A stretch of DNA of 25,625 nucleotides from a virus, in the IMG/VR virus record IMGVR_UViG_3300007754_000381, positions 1 to 25,625 of that record; one strand, written 5' to 3'. A model generated the notes under the pieces. It was not told the origin of the DNA and ran no database searches. It saw only the letters and a list, made by a program, of their open reading frames with translations. Below are positions 14,044 through 19,945 of this stretch, in pieces. The translations under genes were made by a program, and so were the position numbers. The number at the start of each line of letters is the position of its first letter. Within the stretch, counting starts at the first letter, position 1.

Positions 14044-14933
14044 TATTTAATCCCCACATCACAATATTCAGTTTGGTTAAATTCACAAAACCTACAAGTT
14101 TTTTTACTTGCATTTTTTAAATAATCTTTATGTTTATAAGAGTTCCCCTCAAATCCATCATTTAAAAAATCACTCAAATTTTTTACAACTTTATTTATAG
14201 ACGGTGTTCCATTAGCAGGAATAAATGATTGAACTCTTTTCTGAGGCCAATCTACTTTTTCATATAACTTTCTTTTAACTATAAAATATTCCACATCAAT
14301 TTTATCCATTGGTATATCAAACTGTTTTGAATAAAACTGTTTATACAACAACAATTGATCTGTTTTGTTCTTATCTGCTTTAGCCCACTTATTCCAACCC
14401 ATTGTAGAAGTCTTAATATCTATAATTTTGATTTTCTGATTTATCGTATTTTCAAGTACCAAATCTATAAATCCTCTAAAACCTACTTGATCTGTAAGTG
14501 GACAATCCAATTCAGTTTCAATACCTTTTAAAACCCATCCCTTTTTAGAAAAATAATCTCCACGCCGTTTCTTTAAAAAATCTAAAATTGCACAACCATC
14601 TTTCCAAAACTCTGTTAATTGATCAGGTGTAGTAAAGTGCTCTGACCCTTCTACCTTCATAATGTCAGAATATAATTTTTTCATTTTAGCCAACAACATA
14701 GTATTTAAATCTAACTCATTTGCAGCTTTAGCAGAAACCTCATAGATAGTCTTAACCCAAAACTGCATAACTTCATGCATTGATGTACCAAATAACGTAT
14801 GAATATTATCAGTAAAGGTAGATAACTTATCTATGTAATTTAACTTCCATCTATGAGGACATTGTGACCACATAGAATATTGAGAATAACTAACTTTTAG
14901 TGGTTCTGACACTCTATTTTCCCCACTTACCAT
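14043..14933 (-). CDS. PD-(D/E)XK nuclease of the Cas4/AddB type with Fe-S cysteines
   Basis: A 296-residue nuclease with the full RecB-family motif set. SYSQYSMWSQCPHRW (15-29) carries the first cysteine, C25. LFGTSMHEVM gives H53, ETELDCP and FRGFIDLVLE give the acidic residues including D157, KIIDIKTSTMGW gives D172-x-K174, and DQLLLYKQFY the Q193-LLLY motif. CRFCEFNQTEYC adds C280, C283 and C291. One N-terminal plus three C-terminal cysteines is the 4Fe-4S arrangement of Cas4 and AddB. Such enzymes cut single-stranded or end-processed DNA. In a phage it could serve recombination, end trimming or host-DNA breakdown. The first ATG at 14933 overlaps the Nmad1 gene by 20 bases. No CRISPR array is nearby. 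Confidence 0.86.
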   Translation of the reverse strand: MVSGENRVSEPLKVSYSQYSMWSQCPHRWKLNYIDKLSTFTDNIHTLFGTSMHEVMQFWVKTIYEVSAKAANELDLNTMLLAKMKKLYSDIMKVEGSEHFTTPDQLTEFWKDGCAILDFLKKRRGDYFSKKGWVLKGIETELDCPLTDQVGFRGFIDLVLENTINQKIKIIDIKTSTMGWNKWAKADKNKTDQLLLYKQFYSKQFDIPMDKIDVEYFIVKRKLYEKVDWPQKRVQSFIPANGTPSINKVVKNLSDFLNDGFEGNSYKHKDYLKNASKKTCRFCEFNQTEYCDVGIK

Positions 14934-15321
14934 TCTTTACAATAGTTGCCATAATTCCATAATTAGAAATGTCTAAATATGCATCTTCTAAAGGTTCATC
15001 TACGGCTGATTGTTTATCACCCATCAATAAGGTTTTTAATCTCTGGCATTTGTCATTAATCCTGAACCAAAGTCCTGTAAGTGATAGTTTGACTTCTTCG
15101 GGTGTTTGTAATTGTGTTCCAACACTTATATTACCAGGCCCGTAATCATGCTGTTTGTGTAAGAACAATTCGTATTGTTCTCTTTGGATCTTCTTAAACT
15201 CATTGGTCATTTCAGGCCATTCTTCTTCCATCAATGCTACAACATCACCACCATCGCCTGTTAAATACGAATTTATTTCTTTTTTTGTGCTAGATTCTCT
15301 TATAACTTTTGCTTTTTTCAT
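14914..15321 (-). CDS. Nucleotide modification associated domain 1 protein (DUF1599-like)
   Basis: A 135-residue protein. KQHDYGPGNI (56-65), RINDKCQRL (87-95) and DEPLEDAYLDISNYGIM (108-124) match the DUF1599/Nmad1 family as I remember it. The paired acidic residues are those of all-alpha nucleotide pyrophosphohydrolase-like proteins. The family is found in phages next to DNA- or nucleotide-modifying genes and was named for that association; its biochemical reaction is not firmly known to me. It is directly downstream of the clamp-loader small subunit gene and overlaps the Cas4/AddB-like nuclease. A part in nucleotide-pool control or base modification fits the neighbouring methyltransferase and ribonucleotide reductase, by inference. 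Confidence 0.75.
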   Translation of the reverse strand: MKKAKVIRESSTKKEINSYLTGDGGDVVALMEEEWPEMTNEFKKIQREQYELFLHKQHDYGPGNISVGTQLQTPEEVKLSLTGLWFRINDKCQRLKTLLMGDKQSAVDEPLEDAYLDISNYGIMATIVKNGKWGK

Positions 15322-15322
15322 T

Positions 15323-15748
15323 TTATAATCCCATTTGTTTTAATTCTTTATCTGTATATCCATATTTGGATACCAGTTCTCTAATTTGTTTTTTTGATAA
15401 TAGTTGTAAATAGTCTTCCGATTCGGATTGACTGATTTCGAAATATTCAGAAATTTTCTGAACAACTTGTGTATTATAAATAGGGTCTTTTTTCTTCTTA
15501 ATATATTTTAAATACTGTTTACCTTTTGGTAATACATTAGAATACACCAAATAAAGCTGGCGCGGTGCCAGCTTTAATTTCTGTATTTCATTAACAAAAT
15601 CAGTCCAATCCATTTTCATAGAAAGAAACCTATTAATCATATAATTAGACCAGGTTTTCTTATCTGATTCTGTTAGTGTGTTCCAATAATCTTTTGTTTG
15701 ATTAGTTGTTATTTGATTAATATGATCAAATAAACCTTTAGGTTTCAA
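15323..15748 (-). CDS. 62: Clamp-loader small subunit (T4 gp62-like), TTG start
   Basis: A 141-residue protein. The segment LPKGKQYLKYIKKKK (about 73-87) lines up with VPRGKRYGKW of T4 gp62, and the length and helical layout fit the small subunit that joins the gp44 ATPase ring to load the clamp. The C terminus, KQIRELVSKYGYTDKELKQM, also resembles gp62 ends. The only start that keeps the conserved N terminus is TTG at 15748, overlapping the zinc-ribbon gene by 11 bases with GGAAGG about ten bases upstream. This suggests translation coupled to the preceding gene. In T4, gene 62 follows 44 directly; here five genes lie between them. A 10-bp perfect hairpin sits within its coding region. Confidence 0.78.
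   Translation of the reverse strand: MKPKGLFDHINQITTNQTKDYWNTLTESDKKTWSNYMINRFLSMKMDWTDFVNEIQKLKLAPRQLYLVYSNVLPKGKQYLKYIKKKKDPIYNTQVVQKISEYFEISQSESEDYLQLLSKKQIRELVSKYGYTDKELKQMGL
15552..15576 (-). other. Perfect 10-bp GC-rich inverted repeat inside the clamp-loader small subunit gene
   Basis: TAAAGCTGGC at 15552-15561 and GCCAGCTTTA at 15567-15576 are exact reverse complements around the five bases 15562-15566. In the minus-strand mRNA this is a strong stem of 10 bp with loop ACCGC, followed by UUUGG. It codes for part of LKLAPRQLYLV. Its G+C content stands out in an AT-rich gene. It could be an RNA hairpin that affects translation or causes attenuation, but no long U-run follows, so simple Rho-independent termination is not well supported. 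Confidence 0.6.
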
Positions 15749-15983
15749 GTCCGCTACCTTCTAACAACTTTTTTGGAACTGTACCACAATTACCACAACT
15801 ATAGACTTGAATTGGAACTAATCCTTCTTGTCCAGATGGTGATAAAATTGCAGAAACTCGTTTGATAACATATGAAGTAATAAACAAATAATTATCACAT
15901 TCCTCACATTGTAAAGTATCTGCCTTTGATAAATCTACAGTTTCTTTAGGTTTAGATAAAGGTTTCATTGGTTTAGTGCTCAT
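15738..15983 (-). CDS. Small zinc-ribbon protein (81 aa)
   Basis: An 81-residue protein with two CxxC knuckles, CEEC near residue 26 and CGNC near residue 63, flanking a strand-rich middle (YLFITSYVIKRVSA, LVPIQVYSCG). This is a single zinc ribbon. Proteins of this shape and size, with the ending VYxCxxCGxV, occur in T4-like phages as I recall, but I cannot name a function. The basic-proline N terminus (STKPMKPLSKPKE) is probably disordered. It starts with an ATGA overlap, and the TTG start of the clamp-loader small subunit lies inside its last codons. A role in transcription or replication, for example as a small accessory subunit, is a guess from location. Confidence 0.7.
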   Translation of the reverse strand: MSTKPMKPLSKPKETVDLSKADTLQCEECDNYLFITSYVIKRVSAILSPSGQEGLVPIQVYSCGNCGTVPKKLLEGSGLET

Positions 15984-16174
15984 TTTACTTCCTCTGAAAA
16001 TACATTATCTGTTCTTACAATCAAATGTTGTACAATCTCATTAAAGAGTCCTCTTATTTTTTTCGATTTTTGTTTATCTGTAACTCCCAACAAATTGAAT
16101 AACTCGTTCTCCTTGTTCCAAATGAAGTCATCTCGTTCTATTGGTTTAAGGTCATTCATGTTTGATAATTTCAT
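15980..16174 (-). CDS. Small protein of unknown function (64 aa)
   Basis: A 64-residue mainly helical, charged protein beginning MKLSNMNDLKPIERDDF, with ENELFNLLGVTDKQKSKKIR and LFNEIVQHLIVR forming likely helices. GGAG lies seven bases before the ATG, and the stop overlaps the zinc-ribbon start as ATGA, so it is a real coupled gene. No family recognised. Its location between the histone-like gene and the clamp-loader small subunit gene suggests an accessory role in replication or transcription, without direct evidence. Confidence 0.66.
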   Translation of the reverse strand: MKLSNMNDLKPIERDDFIWNKENELFNLLGVTDKQKSKKIRGLFNEIVQHLIVRTDNVFSEEVK

Positions 16175-16186
16175 ATTATCTCCGTA

Positions 16187-16369
16187 TTATTTTGATTCTG
16201 ATATTGAAGCTTTACGATAATCTGTAACCAGTTTCTTAATCTCTCCAATATGTTTTCTAGCTCTACCACCTGCGGCTTTATTGCCCTTTTCAACGTGTGC
16301 TTCGTGATTTATATCAAATTCCTCGAAGTGTTCTTTGATTTTTGCGTGTAGTTCTTTAGCTGATGCCAT
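16187..16369 (-). CDS. Histone H1-like (Hc1 family) DNA-binding protein
   Basis: A 60-residue basic protein. EKGNKAAGGRARKHIGEIKK (positions 22-41), then TDYRKASISE, match the short Hc1-type histone H1-like proteins of Bacteroidota, whose hallmark is KGNKAAGTRARK followed by a helix and FRK. These chromosomal proteins bind and compact DNA. Length is close to the usual 58-60 residues of that subgroup; the long lysine tail of chlamydial Hc1 is absent. AGGAG lies upstream of the ATG with good spacing. It sits in the clamp-loader/ClpP stretch of the replication operon, so it may coat phage DNA, condense host nucleoid DNA or shift transcription. It is one of the few host-lineage clues in the window. 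Confidence 0.78.
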   Translation of the reverse strand: MASAKELHAKIKEHFEEFDINHEAHVEKGNKAAGGRARKHIGEIKKLVTDYRKASISESK

Positions 16370-16391
16370 TTTTCTTCTCCTGTTATTTTAT

Positions 16392-16994
16392 TTAAATGAT
16401 TTCGTCCACTAATCCGTATTTCAAACACGTTTTAGCATCCCACATCAAATCGTGTTTTAATATTTCGTTTAATTTTCTGACTGGAACTTTTGTATATTCC
16501 TTATATACATTTACAATTGTATCCATCATCAAATCTAAATTTTGTTTTTCATCTTGAAACTCTGAATATTTTCCCCAAAAGTTTGAAGATAATTGGTGTA
16601 TTAACATATATGAATTTCTTGAAATGTATCTTTTACTACCCACTACTGAAAGGAATGTTGCTGCACTTGCAGCAAAACCATCAACATAAGTATAAACTGG
16701 AACTTTACATCTCAATATTGTATCCATTGATGAAATACCTGAAGTGATTGAGCCACCACCTGAATTTATATATAAATGAATTGGGTAAGGTTCTACATCT
16801 AAATTATTTGCCATTGTAAAACTTCTTACTTGTAATTCACCTATCTTCTTATTTAATTCTACAGCACCATCTCTATGTACTCCAGAATAATAATAAATCT
16901 TATTTTCATGTACTCCTATATGTTTTTCTGTAGTTTCTTTATTTATTGCTTTCTTCACAGGAGGTTTTTTCTCTCCCCAATACTTTTCTTCCAT
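16392..16994 (-). CDS. ClpP-like serine protease (S14)
   Basis: A 200-residue S14 peptidase. PIHLYINSGGGSITSGISSM (71-90) is the oxyanion and strand region of ClpP. GFAASAATFLS gives catalytic S110, YMLIHQ gives H133, and KHDLMWDA gives D182, matching the E. coli S97/H122/D171 set (the H-D spacing is exactly 49). The C terminus KYGLVDEII is also canonical. The first 30 residues are a basic extension that could be a propeptide. No ClpX/ClpA ATPase is visible here, so it would need a host ATPase or act alone. The start shares one base with the clamp-loader gene stop (TAATG) and has AGGAG upstream. It may degrade host proteins, mature virion proteins or alter host Clp specificity. Confidence 0.88.
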   Translation of the reverse strand: MEEKYWGEKKPPVKKAINKETTEKHIGVHENKIYYYSGVHRDGAVELNKKIGELQVRSFTMANNLDVEPYPIHLYINSGGGSITSGISSMDTILRCKVPVYTYVDGFAASAATFLSVVGSKRYISRNSYMLIHQLSSNFWGKYSEFQDEKQNLDLMMDTIVNVYKEYTKVPVRKLNEILKHDLMWDAKTCLKYGLVDEII

Positions 16995-17926
16995 TATGTA
17001 ATTACTCCTAATAATTCTATTAACATTGCCATTGCGTTTATTTCTTTATCTACTACATGGGTATCAGATGATTCATATCTAGCAATAATCAAAATACATT
17101 CTGCTATATGACCCTTCCCATACGTATCTACTTCATCATATAATAATCTGAAAAAATCTGCAAAGTCTGTAACCTTTGCATCTGCCAGTATTTGTCTTAT
17201 TTCTGTAAATATTTCCTTTCTTGTTTTACTTTTAGTTTGTAATACTTTTAATAACTTTAATTTATAATCACTCAATATAATTTCTTGAGCATCTAATTTA
17301 AGTTCTCCTTTTACAACTTGTCTTTGTGAGGTATTTATAACTTTTCGTATATCAGGATATCCACCATTAATAATAGTTGCTATATCATCTACCTTAAAAG
17401 TTACATTCTCATTCTTTAATATATTTGATAAATGTACCGCTACTTCTTTCTTTGATGGTGGTATAATCTGAAATGATTGGCACCGTGATTGTATTGGGTC
17501 TATTATTCTCTCAACATAATTACAAGTTAGAATAAACCTACAATGTTTTGAGAATGTTTCCATTAAGTTACGAAGAGCTGCCTGCGCATTAGGTGTAATG
17601 TAATCACACTCGTCCAAAATAATCACTTTCATATCCTTAAATCCCATAGTGGATGCAAAGGTCTTCACTTTAGTTCTAACGGTATCTACATTATTCTCGT
17701 CTGATGCATTGATATACAGATAATCACAATCTATATTCTTCACAAGTAATTTGGCTAATGTGGTCTTACCTGTACCAGCTCTTCCATATAATAATAGATG
17801 TGGTAAATCTCCACTCTCCAAGTAAATGGATACCTTACTTTTTAGATGTTCGTTCCCAATGTAAGTTTCCATTGTTGAAGGTCGGTATCTTTCTACCCAT
17901 AACCCGTGATCTTCTTTTATAATCAT
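16994..17926 (-). CDS. 44: Sliding-clamp loader ATPase subunit (T4 gp44-like)
   Basis: A 310-residue AAA+ ATPase of the RFC/gp44 type, which opens the sliding clamp and loads it at primer ends. WVERYRPSTM near the N terminus is the classic RFC box. GRAGTGKT (48-55) is Walker A, ILDECD (with DECD at 105-108) is Walker B, FILTCNY is sensor 1, and SRC (147-149) carries the arginine finger that senses the neighbouring subunit. The start is the ATG at 17926, which forms an ATGA overlap with the methyltransferase stop; an in-frame TTG at 17944 lies inside that gene and is less likely. Its partners are gp62 (15323-15748), the clamp (19146-19871) and the polymerase. Confidence 0.93.
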   Translation of the reverse strand: MIIKEDHGLWVERYRPSTMETYIGNEHLKSKVSIYLESGDLPHLLLYGRAGTGKTTLAKLLVKNIDCDYLYINASDENNVDTVRTKVKTFASTMGFKDMKVIILDECDYITPNAQAALRNLMETFSKHCRFILTCNYVERIIDPIQSRCQSFQIIPPSKKEVAVHLSNILKNENVTFKVDDIATIINGGYPDIRKVINTSQRQVVKGELKLDAQEIILSDYKLKLLKVLQTKSKTRKEIFTEIRQILADAKVTDFADFFRLLYDEVDTYGKGHIAECILIIARYESSDTHVVDKEINAMAMLIELLGVIT

Positions 17927-19131
17927 ATTTTTTTCCAAATCCAAATTGGTTCAGCAAATAATCCTTCTTTTACTGGTAAGATATATTCTGGTTTTCTATT
18001 AGTTTCTTCTGTTACTTTAGCAGTTCCAGCTCCTATTGAATTAGGTCTTTTTGCCATCTCATAACCAATACAACCTTTATATTCACTATCTTTAAATGTA
18101 TCTAAAAAGTCGTTCATAGGATCACAAATAGATAACCATCCCTTTGTTTTCTTACCTTTACTCGATGCATTTACATCACTTATATTCACTAATAAATATC
18201 CACCAGTTTTAATACTACTCCATAAATTTTTCAATGTCTTCTGTAAGAAATCTGTATTCCAATCTTCAATAGACTTATATCTAACCCAACTTTGTGTATC
18301 ATCATAACTGTATCTCTCCACATTAAAATATGGTGGTGAAGTAAATACTAAATCAAAATAATCATCATATTGAGAAAAATCAAACTCCTCTGCTGGTGAA
18401 CAATGAAATTCTGATTTCCTCTCGTGTTCGAAAAATCCCAAGTGTTTCTCATAAAACTCTGATTGTTCGTTGTAAATAGGATGATTTTCTTTTCTTGGGT
18501 CTATTCCCACATAATGTTTCCCATAATCACTCGCGTAAAATCCTGCCAATCTATCACCCCAACCCATAGAAAAATCAAGTATATTCTCTGCCTTAAACAT
18601 ATCATAAATTGATTTTGCTACATTTGGTTTGAATTGAGAACATATATACTTACGAAGTCCAATACAAGACCTTAATGTTCCCCTATCTACCTTCTCAACC
18701 TCAAGTGTGAATAATGAACCTAACAAAGTATACATAAACTTTGGATTTCCCCAAGTCCTAACTGGACCTGGAGAAATAGTTCCATCTACTGACCACCTAT
18801 TATACTGTTGGAAATAATTACTAGCGTCATTTCCTCTATTTATCCTTCGTATAATTTTCTTAGTTAACGGCCATTTATACTCTGACCTTGCATACCATTT
18901 AGATTCTTTTAAATAATCGGGCCATTGAATACCTTTTAACTTCATAAAATCTTTATATGCATCTTTTATGGTCAACTCTTGAGTAGGTAATTCATATTCT
19001 TTCAAAATCTCTACGAGAGTTTCCTGAATATCTGGTCTATCAAAAGTTTCTTTTATGTACGCCCATTCCTTTTTATCTATTTTAAGGTAAGGCTCCATAT
19101 TTTTAAACTTATCAAAGTAATCTAAATACAT
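17923..19131 (-). CDS. DNA methyltransferase, SPPY type, with long N-terminal region
   Basis: A 402-residue SAM-dependent DNA methyltransferase. ILDFSMGWGDRLAG (184-197) is the SAM-binding motif I, YVGIDPR (207-213) is motif II, and DLVFTSPPYFNVE (260-272) contains the catalytic S-P-P-Y, the form seen in N4-cytosine and some N6-adenine enzymes. GGYLLVNISDV is a later core strand. About 180 residues precede motif I, more than in minimal enzymes, and include WYARSEYKWPLT and the basic stretch KKIIRRINRG. It would modify phage or host DNA, commonly against restriction. Placed between clamp and clamp-loader genes, where T4 has none, it forms an ATGA with the latter. N4 versus N6 specificity and target site are unknown. 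Confidence 0.85.
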   Translation of the reverse strand: MYLDYFDKFKNMEPYLKIDKKEWAYIKETFDRPDIQETLVEILKEYELPTQELTIKDAYKDFMKLKGIQWPDYLKESKWYARSEYKWPLTKKIIRRINRGNDASNYFQQYNRWSVDGTISPGPVRTWGNPKFMYTLLGSLFTLEVEKVDRGTLRSCIGLRKYICSQFKPNVAKSIYDMFKAENILDFSMGWGDRLAGFYASDYGKHYVGIDPRKENHPIYNEQSEFYEKHLGFFEHERKSEFHCSPAEEFDFSQYDDYFDLVFTSPPYFNVERYSYDDTQSWVRYKSIEDWNTDFLQKTLKNLWSSIKTGGYLLVNISDVNASSKGKKTKGWLSICDPMNDFLDTFKDSEYKGCIGYEMAKRPNSIGAGTAKVTEETNRKPEYILPVKEGLFAEPIWIWKKI

Positions 19132-19145
19132 TGATAACTATTTGA

Positions 19146-19871
19146 TTAATCTACACTTTGACTAGCAACTAAATTATAAATTGCCTCATAATTATCTACT
19201 TTAAACGAGGCTCTTGCCAATCCTTTACTCGAAATTTCCATACTCGCACTTTCACATTCTTTATTAGCCTGTAAAACTTTTGAGAACAGTTCCGCATTAA
19301 AGGATAATGGCCCTACATCACTAAAGGTATCAACCGATACAGGTAAATTAACCCTATTAGTATTAATAGCAGAATAATTAATAACAAATTTACAACTATT
19401 TGTATTTGCATCCGTCAAAACTGTAAAAGTTTCAGATTCTGCTAAAGCGTTTTTACCAGAAATAAATTTCGCAATAAATAAACTATCTATTTTTAACGAC
19501 AATTCAAACTCTGGAACACTTTTCATTTGAGGAACATCAGGAATGACCGATAAATCACTCAACATATAATTTACTGATGCATATGAATCTTCAAATTTAA
19601 CAGAAACCACTTTATCTTGTGATTTAACTACTGTTAAATTAATATCATCATTTAAAACACCTAATAAACTAGCAAGTTGTTTTGTATCATAAATTCCCAA
19701 CTGAACATCTTCAAATTGAAAAGTATCTAAAGTAACCTTTCCAAGTAAAGACTTATCCAAAGTAATAAATTCAGTAGTTAAAACTTCATCATTTACATTC
19801 CAAACAACCGAATTCACACTATCTCCAAGCGAATATTTACTTATAAACCTATCCAAATAAGCTTTATTCAT
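19146..19871 (-). CDS. 45: DNA polymerase sliding clamp (T4 gp45-like)
   Basis: A 241-residue acidic protein, close to T4 gp45 (228). It is built of repeated strand-rich halves (SLLGKVTLDTFQFEDVQLGIYD, then LKIDSLFIAKFISGKNA), as expected of the trimeric processivity ring. There is no catalytic motif in this family, so the call rests on size, fold-like pattern and position directly downstream of the polymerase gene and two genes upstream of gp44. The ATG is preceded by AGGAG. A 17-base A/T alternating element upstream is shared with the ribbon-helix-helix gene. The ring tethers the polymerase, whose C-terminal YTLERFF would dock on it; in T4 it also activates late transcription. Confidence 0.85.
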   Translation of the reverse strand: MNKAYLDRFISKYSLGDSVNSVVWNVNDEVLTTEFITLDKSLLGKVTLDTFQFEDVQLGIYDTKQLASLLGVLNDDINLTVVKSQDKVVSVKFEDSYASVNYMLSDLSVIPDVPQMKSVPEFELSLKIDSLFIAKFISGKNALAESETFTVLTDANTNSCKFVINYSAINTNRVNLPVSVDTFSDVGPLSFNAELFSKVLQANKECESASMEISSKGLARASFKVDNYEAIYNLVASQSVD

Positions 19872-19905
19872 TTTGTATCTCCTATATTACATTTATTAAT
19901 TGTTG

Positions 19906-19922
19906 ATATATACATATATATA
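19906..19922 (-). promoter_or_regulatory. 17-base A/T alternating element upstream of the clamp gene
   Basis: The plus-strand string ATATATACATATATATA here is identical to that at 13179-13195. It lies in the 74-base polymerase-clamp spacer, about 34 bases before the clamp ATG, after the polymerase stop. The clamp gene is therefore likely to have its own promoter or operator here. Given its low complexity, chance identity must be considered. Confidence 0.35.
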
Positions 19923-19945
19923 TATATCTATTTTATCTTCCAAAA

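Noticed and set aside
14043-14933. Part of a CRISPR-Cas adaptation system (Cas4)
   Set aside because: The nuclease has Cas4-like cysteines, but no repeats, Cas1 or Cas2 are nearby; RecB-family phage nucleases have the same motifs.
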